From Peptoniphilus_A hominis (GTDB taxonomy: Bacteria; Bacillota; Clostridia; Tissierellales; Peptoniphilaceae), in contig NZ_JBBMFO010000002.1 of NCBI RefSeq assembly GCF_040096015.1, positions 1 through 64,000 on the forward strand: 64,000 nucleotides of DNA. Reading direction: 5' to 3'. Below, piece after piece: positions 55,498 through 63,329 of this stretch (the stretch's first letter is position 1; every line of letters starts with the position of its first letter). Made by a program: the position numbers and the translations under genes. The notes beneath the pieces are model-generated. The model saw only the letters and a list, made by a program, of their open reading frames with translations. It was not told the DNA's origin and made no database searches.

Positions 55498-56889
55498 ATG
55501 GAAAATTTAGGCAATAAAATTTTAAATATTAATAAAAAAATTTTAATTACCCTTGCACTTATTTTGATGCTTATTTTTATTTCTGTAATGTATTTTACTG
55601 AAGAATACACAAATCCCTATATGCACAGAGGTGTAAAAATTGAAGGCATAGATGTGTCAAGTTTATCAAAGGAAGACGCTCTAAAGGAAGTAAAGACCGT
55701 TACAGATGAGATGATAAAAAATAAGGTAGTTAATTTTACCTATGAAGACATTACTGTGCCAGTGCCCTTAAGGGACTTTGGATATAAGTTAAACTTGGAA
55801 GAAGCAGTAAATAATGCCTATAGCTATGGCAGATCTGACAATTTATTTTACAACTATATTGACATAATCAAGGGATATATTTTTAAAAAGAATTTTGTAG
55901 CAAGTCCAGACATAAATAATTCTAAAAGGGAAGAAGTAATTTTAAAAATAGGAAGTAAAATTTATAAAAAGCCCCTAGATGCTTATCCTCTTATAAATCC
56001 TGACGGCAGTGTAACTATAAAAGATTCAGAAATTGGAAGATATATGGATATGAATGAGGCAAAAGAATTAATCAATTTAGATATTTTGCATGAGGAAAAA
56101 ATCGAACTTCCAGTTTATAAGACTGAGCCAAAAATTTATTCCAATTACTATGAAGGAATCGACAAAAAATTAGGAGACTTTGAGACAGACTATTCATCTT
56201 CCATTAAAAATCGCAAAGAAAACATAAGACTTGCCGCATCAAAGTTTAACAACATGAAGTTAAATCCAGGCGATGAAATTTCCTTTAATGATGTTGTGGG
56301 AGAAATTTCAGAAAAAACTGGCTTTAAAAATGCAACAGTTATTGTGGGTGGAGAATATGAAAATGGAATTGGCGGAGGAATTTGTCAAGTTTCCACAACT
56401 CTCTATAATTCTCTAGTTTTATCTGACTTAGAAATTACAGAAAGACACAACCATTCAAGGCCAATTAATTATGTTGATCTTGGTACAGATGCAGCTGTAG
56501 CTAGAGGCTACAAGGATTTAAAATTTAAAAACAATACAAATAATCCAATTTTAATTTTAGCCGAAGCAAATGGAGAAAAATTAAATTTCAAAATTTTGGG
56601 CAACAGCAGCGACAGAGACTATGAAATAAAAATTGTGCCAGAACTTCTAGGCACAGTTAGTCCAGGTGTTAACACAATTTATTCAGACGATTTGCCTGAA
56701 GGAGAATCAACTGTGAAAGAAAGTGGAGCAAGGGGTTACTCCTACAAGACTTATAAGGAAATAATAAAAAATGGCGAAGTGGTAGATAAAAAAGAAATTT
56801 CAAAATCCTATTATGTTCCAAAGGATAAGGTTGTTGTAGTAGGAACGGGAACAGGTTCGTCCAATGACAAAAATAAGGACGAGGATTAA
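55498..56889 (+). CDS. VanW-family cell-wall protein with membrane anchor
   Basis: About 463 residues. A transmembrane anchor spans about 14-35, then a peptidoglycan-binding-like domain (YIEG-type, about 45-140) repeats once, a VanW domain occupies about 245-375 (ASKFNNMKLNPGDEISFNDV..GGGICQVSTTLYNSLV), and a C-terminal G5-like beta domain closes. VanW proteins are wall-associated; the biochemical role is unsettled, and vancomycin resistance is not implied by this gene alone. The start at 55498 follows GAGGT; an ATG at 55483 precedes that site. Confidence 0.87.
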   Translation: MENLGNKILNINKKILITLALILMLIFISVMYFTEEYTNPYMHRGVKIEGIDVSSLSKEDALKEVKTVTDEMIKNKVVNFTYEDITVPVPLRDFGYKLNLEEAVNNAYSYGRSDNLFYNYIDIIKGYIFKKNFVASPDINNSKREEVILKIGSKIYKKPLDAYPLINPDGSVTIKDSEIGRYMDMNEAKELINLDILHEEKIELPVYKTEPKIYSNYYEGIDKKLGDFETDYSSSIKNRKENIRLAASKFNNMKLNPGDEISFNDVVGEISEKTGFKNATVIVGGEYENGIGGGICQVSTTLYNSLVLSDLEITERHNHSRPINYVDLGTDAAVARGYKDLKFKNNTNNPILILAEANGEKLNFKILGNSSDRDYEIKIVPELLGTVSPGVNTIYSDDLPEGESTVKESGARGYSYKTYKEIIKNGEVVDKKEISKSYYVPKDKVVVVGTGTGSSNDKNKDED

Positions 56890-56915
56890 TAAGAGCTTAG
56901 GCTCTTATTTTTTTT
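56888..56915 (+). terminator. ylxP-nth-vanW terminator
   Basis: Nine-bp stem AATAAGAGC/GCTCTTATT with a TTAG loop, overlapping the stop codon, then a long T run. Confidence 0.88.
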
Positions 56916-56940
56916 GCTAATATAAAAAACAAGGATCTTG

Positions 56941-56949
56941 TGATAAAAT
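56941..56949 (+). promoter_or_regulatory. Extended -10 promoter of the unknown gene
   Basis: TGATAAAAT (TG-N-TAAAAT) ends 6 nt before the ATG at 56956. The expected transcript start falls on the start codon. Confidence 0.45.
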
Positions 56950-56955
56950 AGAGAC

Positions 56956-57537
56956 ATGAAGTTATTTAAGAGATTTAAAAAGAAAAAGTCAATTTATAAA
57001 ATTCTTTGGGAAAATAATTTTGATTTAGAAAAATTAAGGGACCTAAAAGATTTTCATTTATCTGATGGAAGCTACGAACTTTCTCTTGCAAAGGGCGAAA
57101 TAAAGTTAAATCATATTAAGACAAGAGAGATAAATAAGGCTGTGGATGATTATTATTTGAGAGATAGCCAAGCCATAGATGAATTTGAAAATTTTTTTAG
57201 GAATCACAGGGCAGTGGAAGCTGAGAGAAATTTTCTCACATTTTTGCTACAAAAAATTGAATTTGACGAATCAAAGTTAGTTGGCCTTTCAATTTTACTT
57301 ATGAGGGACTCAGAGGTTGAGGAGTGCGTAAAATTTGGCATGCTCCTTACAAAGTACTACAATCTTCAAGAAGTTAGAAGGGCTTACGAAATATTTTTGA
57401 ATTTATTAAAGCATCCTGCCTTTATTTATTATGGCATTGATGTTTTGAAAAATATAGATTATGGGATAATAGACGATTTATACGAAAAGACTACGGAAAT
57501 TGGAAAAGAAATAATAGAGGAGAAGGCATGGAATTAG
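56956..57537 (+). CDS. Hypothetical protein, helical, cytoplasmic
   Basis: A 193-residue protein I do not recognise. It opens with a very basic segment (MKLFKRFKKKKSIYK), has no membrane helix or signal peptide, and appears mostly helical and acidic after residue 60 with HEAT-like amphipathic stretches (KLVGLSILLMRDSEVEECV, EVRRAYEIFLNLLKHP). Codon use matches the neighbours, so it is not obviously foreign. Its 3' end overlaps cvfB by 10 nt, implying joint translation. The promoter seems to yield a leaderless mRNA. Because of the overlap it may act with CvfB, but that is only a guess. Confidence 0.7.
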   Translation: MKLFKRFKKKKSIYKILWENNFDLEKLRDLKDFHLSDGSYELSLAKGEIKLNHIKTREINKAVDDYYLRDSQAIDEFENFFRNHRAVEAERNFLTFLLQKIEFDESKLVGLSILLMRDSEVEECVKFGMLLTKYYNLQEVRRAYEIFLNLLKHPAFIYYGIDVLKNIDYGIIDDLYEKTTEIGKEIIEEKAWN

Positions 57538-58355
57538 GAAAAATACAAAAATTAAGAGTAGAATCAAAAAATGGCAAGAAAGTTTTCTTAGCAGACGATG
57601 AAAATAATAAAGTTCTTCTTGCAAAGGGTGAGGGAGAGGATTTAAAGGTTGGCGACGAAGTTGAAGTCTTTGTCTACAATATTCACGAAGAATTTGAAGC
57701 AACTTTAAAAAGACCCTATGCACAAGTTGGCGACTTAAAAAAATTAAAGATTGTTGACAAGGCAAAGGTTGGTTACTTTGTGGACAATGGCATTGGCAAG
57801 GATATTTTCTTACCCTTCAAAGAAAGTTACGGAAGGCTTACTGTAGGTGAAGAATATCTTTTGTACCTCTACCACGACAAGAGCGACAGGCTTGCCCTTA
57901 CCATGAATATAAAGGACAAACTTTTAGTAAATGACAAGTATAAGGTCAATGACATAGTCAAGGGAACAATTTATAGCATGGGAAGACCTGGTGCCTTTGT
58001 TGCCATTGATAACAAGTATGATGGAATGATTCCTGCTGAAGAAATCAAGGGAATTTATAAAATTGGCGATGAAGTTGAGGCAAGAGTGCAAAGAATTTTG
58101 CAAACTGGCTTTATAACTTTGACACTTAGAGAAAAGGCCTATAAGCAAATAGATGCCGATGCTGACTTAATTTTAGAACTACTTGAAGACAATGGTGGTG
58201 TTCTTGAAATTGGCGACAAGTCTGATCCAGAAATCATTAAGGACTTGACAGGACTTAGCAAAAAAGCTTACAAGAGGGCAGTGGGACACCTTTACAAAAA
58301 TAGAAGCATAAATATTTACGATACAAAAATCGAGTTGAGACATGGAAGAAAATAA
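57528..58355 (+). CDS. cvfB: S1-type RNA-binding protein CvfB
   Basis: A 275-residue protein of the CvfB/YitL family: three S1-like OB domains (about 1-65, 66-135, 140-205, the last with VKGTIYSMGRPGAFVAID) and a winged helix at about 215-275 (LILELLEDNGGVLEIGDKS..SKKAYKRAVGHLY). CvfB binds RNA and influences virulence gene expression in Staphylococcus. The end overlaps rlmD by 14 nt. Confidence 0.88.
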   Translation: MELGKIQKLRVESKNGKKVFLADDENNKVLLAKGEGEDLKVGDEVEVFVYNIHEEFEATLKRPYAQVGDLKKLKIVDKAKVGYFVDNGIGKDIFLPFKESYGRLTVGEEYLLYLYHDKSDRLALTMNIKDKLLVNDKYKVNDIVKGTIYSMGRPGAFVAIDNKYDGMIPAEEIKGIYKIGDEVEARVQRILQTGFITLTLREKAYKQIDADADLILELLEDNGGVLEIGDKSDPEIIKDLTGLSKKAYKRAVGHLYKNRSINIYDTKIELRHGRK

Positions 58356-59622
58356 ATTTACAAGAGAAATTATTGACTTTGACTTCAAGGGACTTGGCAT
58401 GACAAAAGTTGATGGACTGCCAGTCTTTTTAGATGGTGGAGTCATTGGAGATGAGGTTGAATTTCTAATTAGCAAGAAAAAGAAAAATTTCTGCAAGGGA
58501 AAAATTATAAATATAATAAAAAAATCTAAGGACAGAGTTAATAGCCCCTGTCCTTATTTTAAAGATTGTGGAGGTTGCGACTTTCTAAATTATTCTGATG
58601 ACATGGAATTAAAGTGGAAGGAAGATGACACAAATAAGAATTTAGAAAAAATTGCAGGCCTAGACATAAGAGTTGAGGAAGTCCTTGATTCGCCAGAAAA
58701 AACTCATTACAGAAATAATATGCAGTTCCAAGTGAGAGATGGCGTAATTGGACTTTATGGCAAAAATTCCAAGGACATAGTTGCCATAAAAAACTGCCTA
58801 ATGCAAAGAGATAAAGCCAATGAAGTCTTACAAATAATGTGGCGATACAAAAAACTAAGGGACCTAAAGCGAATTGGAATTAGGACAAATTATAAGGGCG
58901 AAGTCCTCTTAATCCTTGTAACAAAGGGAGATAAAGTCGAAATTAAGGATATACTGTCTGACTTAATTGAGGCAGGAGTAAAATCAATTTATCTAAATTA
59001 CAATGGAGGGGACAAGTTCCACTACTCACGAGAATTTGAAAAAATTTATGGCGAGGATACAATCGAAGAAAAATTACTAGACATAAATTATAAAATCTCT
59101 CCAGAATCCTTTTTCCAAATAAATAGGTTGGCGACAGAAAAACTCTATCAAAAAGCAATTGAGTACTTAGAGCCTAAGGCAGAAGATAAAATTTATGACT
59201 TATATTGTGGAGTTGGCTCAATATCACTATCTGTAGCCAAAAGTGGAGCTCAAGTAATAGGAATTGAAATAGTAGATAGTGCCGTCGATGACGCAAGAAT
59301 AAATGCAGAAAATAATAATATCAATGCAAGATTTGTAAAGGGAGCGGCAGAAGAAGTCATAGAAAAACTTTGGGAAGAAGAAAAAATTTCTCCAAATAAA
59401 ATAATTGTAGACCCACCAAGGAAGGGACTTGACGAAAAATTAGTAAACTTCTTAAAGGAAAACCCAGTAGAAAGGCTTGTCTATATCTCCTGCAATCCAG
59501 CAACCCAAGCAAGAGATTTAAAAACCCTAAAAGAAGTATATAGGGTGGAAAAAGTAGCATTAGTAAATCTCTTCCCAAACACAGCCCATGTGGAGACTGT
59601 AGTATTGATGTCAAGAAAATAA
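58342..59622 (+). CDS. rlmD: 23S rRNA m5U1939 methyltransferase RlmD
   Basis: A 426-residue RumA-type enzyme. A TRAM RNA-binding domain covers about 1-62, an iron-sulfur site CPYFKDCGGCDF follows at about 70, the SAM loop YDLYCGVGSISL near 288, and the catalytic Cys in YISCNPATQARD near 380. It is complete, ending HVETVVLMSRK. The codons of this ending are part of the direct repeat at 59587, so the 3' end serves as integration site for mobile elements while the reading frame is restored. Confidence 0.94.
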   Translation: MEENKFTREIIDFDFKGLGMTKVDGLPVFLDGGVIGDEVEFLISKKKKNFCKGKIINIIKKSKDRVNSPCPYFKDCGGCDFLNYSDDMELKWKEDDTNKNLEKIAGLDIRVEEVLDSPEKTHYRNNMQFQVRDGVIGLYGKNSKDIVAIKNCLMQRDKANEVLQIMWRYKKLRDLKRIGIRTNYKGEVLLILVTKGDKVEIKDILSDLIEAGVKSIYLNYNGGDKFHYSREFEKIYGEDTIEEKLLDINYKISPESFFQINRLATEKLYQKAIEYLEPKAEDKIYDLYCGVGSISLSVAKSGAQVIGIEIVDSAVDDARINAENNNINARFVKGAAEEVIEKLWEEEKISPNKIIVDPPRKGLDEKLVNFLKENPVERLVYISCNPATQARDLKTLKEVYRVEKVALVNLFPNTAHVETVVLMSRK

Positions 59623-59628
59623 GACAAA

Positions 59629-59697
<69 letters not shown>

Positions 59698-59747
59698 TTG
59701 AAAAATACCTTGTGGGAACAGTTCAAGTGTAGATTATAGCAGGGTGT

Positions 59748-59793
59748 GTAGACACCATGGATATTTTAGGGGGGAGTGAACAGGATGGATAAT
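59748..59793 (+). repeat. Pair of 18-bp direct repeats, copy 1
   Basis: Units GTAGACACCATGGATATT (59748) and GTGAACAGGATGGATAAT (59776) are 28 bp apart and share the GT-A/G-ACA..AT-GATA frame. The same pair with the same spacing lies 1984 bp downstream. They may be binding sites for a recombinase accessory protein or regulator. Confidence 0.55.
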
Positions 59794-59820
59794 ATCAGGC
59801 TACTCATCATATAATAAAAA

Positions 59821-59829
59821 TGATATAAT
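59821..59829 (+). promoter_or_regulatory. Extended -10 promoter of the recombinase gene
   Basis: TGATATAAT (TG-N-TATAAT) about 30 bp before the start; no clear -35. AAGGAG lies at 59848-59853. Confidence 0.5.
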
Positions 59830-59858
59830 AGTAATTAGGTTGAATTAAGGAGTTCAAT

Positions 59859-60806
59859 ATGAATAAAAAAATAAATCTGATACTACCTAAAAAACAATTC
59901 CAAATCCAGCTAGTAGGAATCTATGCACGAGTCAGCACGACAGATAAAGACCAGTTAAATAGTTTAGTTGCACAAATATCTGCCTTAACTAGACTTACCT
60001 CCCATTATTCCAATTGGAGGCTTGTAGATATTTATATTGATATTGCGTCAGGCAAAACTAAATCAAGTAGAAAAGAATTCTCAAGAATGCTCGAAGACAT
60101 AAAGAAAGAAGACGTAAATATAATCATTACAAAGAGCGTCAGTCGATTTGGTCGTGATACAGTAGATGCTTTAGAAGCATTAAAAGTAATTAAGCAAGTC
60201 AGTGCAAGAATTATCTTTGAACAAGAAAACCTAGATAGCCAAGAAGATGATACAGATATAATCATATCCATTATGGAATCTTTAGCACAATCAGAAAACG
60301 AACAGCGAAGTGAAAATATAAAATGGGGTCTAAAGCAAAGAGCGGCACAAGGCACATCAAAGCTTTATAATAGAAAGTGTTATGGCTATGATCATGATGA
60401 AAATGGAGAATTAATTATAAACTTTCAACAAGCAAAAATTGTCAAGAAAATATTTAATTGGTACTTAGATGGGAAAAGTGTCATTGGCATAGTCAAAGAA
60501 CTTGAAAAAGAAAACATTAAATCTCCTACAGGGAAAAACAAATGGCCAAAGAGAAGCGTAGAAACTATGTTAGAAAATGAAAAGTATACAGGCTCTGTAA
60601 AACTATTAGATTCAGTAAATAAAGAAAATTATTATCTTCTAAAAGAGAATCACGAAGCAATTATTACAGAGGAAGTATTTAATAAAGTTCAAGAAGAAAA
60701 ATCAAGTAGGAGTAATCTTGATGGGGAAAATAATAGAAAGAGTAGAAAATATAGTTCAAAAGATGTTAGTAGAAATAAAAAAATGGATATCACAAATGGG
60801 AAATAA
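59859..60806 (+). CDS. Serine recombinase, C-terminally short
   Basis: A 315-residue recombinase. The resolvase catalytic domain covers about 19-165 with nucleophile S26 in YARVSTTDKDQ, TKSVSRFGRD near 93-103 and LAQSENEQRSENI. A Recombinase domain lies at about 185-285 (YNRKCYGYD..GSVKLLD). The zinc-ribbon and coiled-coil region that normally follows in large serine recombinases (450-550 residues) is missing; the frame ends soon after KYSSK. The ADP-ribosyltransferase frame overlaps its last 86 bases in another phase. It may be a degraded integrase or a natural short form; its ability to integrate alone is doubtful. Confidence 0.85.
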   Translation: MNKKINLILPKKQFQIQLVGIYARVSTTDKDQLNSLVAQISALTRLTSHYSNWRLVDIYIDIASGKTKSSRKEFSRMLEDIKKEDVNIIITKSVSRFGRDTVDALEALKVIKQVSARIIFEQENLDSQEDDTDIIISIMESLAQSENEQRSENIKWGLKQRAAQGTSKLYNRKCYGYDHDENGELIINFQQAKIVKKIFNWYLDGKSVIGIVKELEKENIKSPTGKNKWPKRSVETMLENEKYTGSVKLLDSVNKENYYLLKENHEAIITEEVFNKVQEEKSSRSNLDGENNRKSRKYSSKDVSRNKKMDITNGK

Positions 60807-61464
60807 AATTATGTATGGTGAACTAAATTCTACAATAGTGGATAAATCTAAATACAAAGAGTTTTTGACAGTAGAAGAGTGTAGAAAGTGGGGAGAGTAT
60901 TATTCGAATTGGGCTAAAAGATATAGAGAGGTTATGAGTTTAACTGAGAAAATAAAAACTCAACATTCTTTAGAAACTGCAACAGTTGAATGTTATTGTG
61001 GACATTCATATAGAGAAATTAATAAGCTATTAAGATCAGGGTCTATTTCTGACAATAAATTATACGATAAAATGGCTGATATATTGATAATGACATTGTG
61101 TTCCGCTCCTAGAATTCCAGAGGATATTGTGGTTTATAGAGTAATTGATAAGTCTTTTATAGAAGATATGATTAGACATAACAAATTAAGTAGGCCAACC
61201 CCAATCCAAGAAAAAGGATTCATGAGTACAAGCTTATTAAAAAATATTGTTAATACATATAGTGAAGCGGTTGGAGAACCACATTTGTTAAAAATATATG
61301 TACCCCAAAACACTATAGGTATTTATGTAAATTCAATAACTAAAAGAGATGAGGAAGAAATACTCATAGCACCAAATAACTACTTATGGCTTATAGATTA
61401 CCCGTATTATGATGAAGGCTACTCTGTTAAAATATTTGAATGTCAATTAGTTACATTTGTATAA
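60721..61464 (+). CDS. Probable ADP-ribosyltransferase (R-S-E type)
   Basis: A 247-residue protein counted from ATG 60721, which has AGGAG 8 nt upstream; alternative starts at 60796 or 60811 would still keep the domain. The catalytic pattern of arginine-type ADP-ribosyltransferases is visible in order: R140 in IVVYR, S-T-S at 169-171 in GFMSTS, and E-x-E at 211-213 in RDEEEILIAP. CGHSYREINKLLRSG precedes it, as in many exoenzyme-like members. No signal peptide or membrane helix is evident, so delivery, if any, is unclear. The first about 30 residues run out of frame over the recombinase C terminus. No immunity gene is apparent. Function could be a toxin, an anti-phage effector or a phage-type modifier. 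Confidence 0.75.
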   Translation: MGKIIERVENIVQKMLVEIKKWISQMGNKIMYGELNSTIVDKSKYKEFLTVEECRKWGEYYSNWAKRYREVMSLTEKIKTQHSLETATVECYCGHSYREINKLLRSGSISDNKLYDKMADILIMTLCSAPRIPEDIVVYRVIDKSFIEDMIRHNKLSRPTPIQEKGFMSTSLLKNIVNTYSEAVGEPHLLKIYVPQNTIGIYVNSITKRDEEEILIAPNNYLWLIDYPYYDEGYSVKIFECQLVTFV

Positions 61465-61570
61465 AATTGCCTAATCAAAAATATAGTTAGTGTAGATAAT
61501 TATGACAAGAAATAAGAGTAAATAGCTATTTTATGGTGTAAAAATAAGGAGATATATAACCTAACTATCA
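61465..61570. other. Spacer between the ADP-ribosyltransferase gene and repeat copy 2
   Basis: About 106 bp with no gene or clear terminator. It ends where the second rlmD-like end begins, so the right end of the small inserted unit must be here. Confidence 0.4.
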
Positions 61571-61634
61571 CACGTCGAGACCGTAGTATTGATGTCAAGA
61601 AAATAGAATAACAAGTTATAAAACTGTTGAAATC

Positions 61635-61680
61635 AATGGCTTTTAGGATTTTAGAAGAAATCTTAAAAGCCATTTTTCTA
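61635..61680 (+). terminator. Terminator hairpin in repeat copy 2
   Basis: Same stem as at 59651, with five T residues before a C. It could end transcription from the ADP-ribosyltransferase gene. Confidence 0.75.
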
Positions 61681-61690
61681 TTTGAAAAAC

Positions 61691-61723
<33 letters not shown>

Positions 61724-61731
61724 AGGGGTGT

Positions 61732-61777
61732 GTAGACAGGATAGATATTTATAGGGAGAGTGAACAGAATAGATATT
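61732..61777 (+). repeat. Pair of 18-bp direct repeats, copy 2
   Basis: GTAGACAGGATAGATATT (61732) and GTGAACAGAATAGATATT (61760) match at 15 of 18 positions and are 28 bp apart. They end 6 bp before the -35 of the regulator promoter. Confidence 0.6.
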
Positions 61778-61782
61778 AGGAC

Positions 61783-61811
61783 TTGACACATCAATTAATA
61801 AGTTGTAAAAT
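61783..61811 (+). promoter_or_regulatory. Promoter of the XRE-ImmA operon
   Basis: TTGACA (61783-61788), 17 bp, TAAAAT (61806-61811), both near consensus. An inverted-repeat operator lies directly downstream. Confidence 0.8.
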
Positions 61812-61820
61812 ATAAACAAG

Positions 61821-61836
61821 TTAGCAGATTAGCTAA
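61821..61836. promoter_or_regulatory. Operator TTAGC-N6-GCTAA, site 1
   Basis: Perfect 5-bp arms separated by 6 bp, centred near the predicted transcription start of the XRE gene. An identical arm pair with the same spacing is at 63051-63066. Autorepression by the encoded XRE protein is the likely role. Confidence 0.65.
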
Positions 61837-61856
61837 TAAAGTAATAGGAGGTAATC

Positions 61857-62228
61857 ATGAACAATCACGAACTGACTTTTGGGGATTTTATTTCTCAGAA
61901 GAGAAAGGATTTAAGAATCACCTTAAAGGATATGGCTGACAGGCTTAATATTTCCTCACCGTATCTAAGTGATGTAGAGAAAGGAAAAAGGGACTCTTTT
62001 GACTTAGATAGGTTGAACCAAATTGCTAAAATATTAAACTTGGATGAAGAAGAATCATCCATTATGATGGATTTAGCTGGAAAGCAAAGAAATACGGTGG
62101 CACCTGATTTGCCAGAGTATATTTTAAAGACTAAAGGCTTAAGCGTAGCTTTGAGAAAGGCTAGAGACTTAGATGTTAAAGAAGAAGAGTGGATAAAATT
62201 CATTGAAGAAATTGAAAAAGAGAGGTAG
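61857..62228 (+). CDS. XRE-family repressor of the integrative element
   Basis: A 123-residue regulator with an N-terminal helix-turn-helix at about 10-66 (FGDFISQKRKDLRITLKDMA, then LNISSPYLSDVEKGKR) and a charged C-terminal helix region. It is coupled with the ImmA-type protease gene 2 bp downstream, the arrangement of ICEBs1 ImmR-ImmA, in which the protease cleaves the repressor to start excision. AGGAGG sits 7 nt before the ATG. Confidence 0.88.
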   Translation: MNNHELTFGDFISQKRKDLRITLKDMADRLNISSPYLSDVEKGKRDSFDLDRLNQIAKILNLDEEESSIMMDLAGKQRNTVAPDLPEYILKTKGLSVALRKARDLDVKEEEWIKFIEEIEKER

Positions 62229-62230
62229 GC

Positions 62231-63016
62231 ATGTATCAATATAACTTCAACAAATCAAGTACAGGTGCTCCATTTATCACTTTAGATCAAATTGAATCAC
62301 TGACCGAGCAAATCCTCAATAAATATTGTCCTTCTGCAATTGAAAATTTTGAAGCAGTAGATATTGAAGGACTAGCAGAATTTGATTTAGGGTTTAATGT
62401 TGAATATGCCTACTTATCTCATAACGGATGCTATGCAGGGATGATGGTCTTTAATGATGACCAAGTAATACGAACAATGAAAAGCCTAATGCCAAATGTT
62501 GAAACTGGGCAATGGGAACTAGAATATCTTACAGATAGAGCTAATACTATTCTAATAGATAAGCAATTAGACAATCCAAGAGATAAAGGATTTAGAAGAT
62601 TTACCCTAGCTCATGAATGTGGACATGGTGTAATTCATCCGTGTGTATTCTATAGAGATCCAAACCAACTATCTTTTTTTAATGAAGAAGAAAAGCCTGC
62701 TTCACTAGCTTGTCGAACTGGCGATGTTAATAAAAAGAAAAATAAACGCTGGGGATTTATGGATACAATAGAATGGCAGGCGAATACATTTGCTTCTTGT
62801 CTTTTGATGAATAAAAAAGCAATTATAAAGTATTTATACTATCTAGGATATGATAAGCACATTAAGGATGAAACTTATCTATTTGATTTCATCATGAAAG
62901 TATCAGAGCAATTCCAAGTATCAAAAACAGCAGCATTAGTTCGATTAAAAGTATTAGGCTATGCACCTAACGACTTTGAATTAACAAAAGAACTATATAA
63001 CGAATTTAGTTTTTAA
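62231..63016 (+). CDS. ImmA/IrrE-family metallopeptidase
   Basis: A 261-residue protein with the COG2856 zinc motif LAHECGHGV (H128, E129, H132) and a downstream EWQANTFASCLLM, where Glu is the third ligand. In ICEBs1-like elements this protein cuts the XRE repressor and releases conjugation genes after DNA damage or cell signals. Only the genetic pairing supports this role here. A terminator follows directly. Confidence 0.88.
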   Translation: MYQYNFNKSSTGAPFITLDQIESLTEQILNKYCPSAIENFEAVDIEGLAEFDLGFNVEYAYLSHNGCYAGMMVFNDDQVIRTMKSLMPNVETGQWELEYLTDRANTILIDKQLDNPRDKGFRRFTLAHECGHGVIHPCVFYRDPNQLSFFNEEEKPASLACRTGDVNKKKNKRWGFMDTIEWQANTFASCLLMNKKAIIKYLYYLGYDKHIKDETYLFDFIMKVSEQFQVSKTAALVRLKVLGYAPNDFELTKELYNEFSF

Positions 63017-63040
63017 AATATAGCTTAGCTATATTTTTTT
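63017..63040 (+). terminator. Terminator after the ImmA gene
   Basis: Eight-bp stem AATATAGC/GCTATATT with a 3-nt loop, then a T run. Confidence 0.8.
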
Positions 63041-63050
63041 AAGAAAGAAA

Positions 63051-63066
63051 TTAGCAAAGAAGCTAA
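63051..63066. promoter_or_regulatory. Operator TTAGC-N6-GCTAA, site 2
   Basis: Same arms and spacing as site 1, placed 23 bp before the zinc-ribbon gene. No strong -35/-10 is visible around it, so the affected promoter is uncertain. Confidence 0.5.
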
Positions 63067-63088
63067 TAAGGAAAGACGAGGAGGTATT

Positions 63089-63253
63089 ATGGAACAAATG
63101 GCATGTCCAGTCTGTAAAAAGAGATTTTTTGATGTATCAAGAATTCCTTTAGAGAAAATAGAGATAGCAGCAAAATGTCCACACTGTGGGAAAATCTCAA
63201 CACTGGAAATATCAAACAAAAATAAGAAAAAACCATACCGAGCAAAGAAGTAA
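63089..63253 (+). CDS. Small zinc-ribbon protein
   Basis: A 54-residue basic protein with two CxxC knuckles, CPVC at residues 6-9 and CPHC at 30-33, and a Lys-rich C terminus (NKNKKKPYRAKK). Small zinc-ribbon proteins of this type recur near the left end of Firmicute integrative elements and resemble phage Com-like or KTR-type proteins in layout only. It likely binds nucleic acid. GAGGAGG precedes the ATG by 5 nt, and a strong terminator follows 11 bp after the stop. Confidence 0.75.
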   Translation: MEQMACPVCKKRFFDVSRIPLEKIEIAAKCPHCGKISTLEISNKNKKKPYRAKK

Positions 63254-63264
63254 ATGTAACTATC

Positions 63265-63310
63265 AAATAGCCGGATGAGTATTCAAAAGGAAACTCATCT
63301 GGCTATTTTT
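63265..63310 (+). terminator. Terminator after the zinc-ribbon gene
   Basis: About 16-bp stem (AAATAGCCGGATGAGT with ACTCATCTGGCTATTT, one G-T pair) and a T run. Confidence 0.85.
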
Positions 63311-63315
63311 ATATT

Positions 63316-63328
63316 AAGGAGGTGATCC
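63316..63328 (+). promoter_or_regulatory. Full-length Shine-Dalgarno of the small ATA-start gene
   Basis: AAGGAGGTGATCC is complementary over 13 nt to the 3' end of bacterial 16S rRNA. It lies 7 nt (counting from AGGAGG) before an ATA codon. Confidence 0.7.
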
Positions 63329-63329
63329 T

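Noticed and set aside
55498..56889. Vancomycin resistance determinant
   Set aside because: VanW-domain proteins are common in Firmicutes and no vanHAX-type genes are nearby.
61571..61606. Possible second rlmD gene fragment
   Set aside because: Only the last 11 codons plus stop are present, with no upstream rlmD homology; it is treated as an attachment-site repeat.
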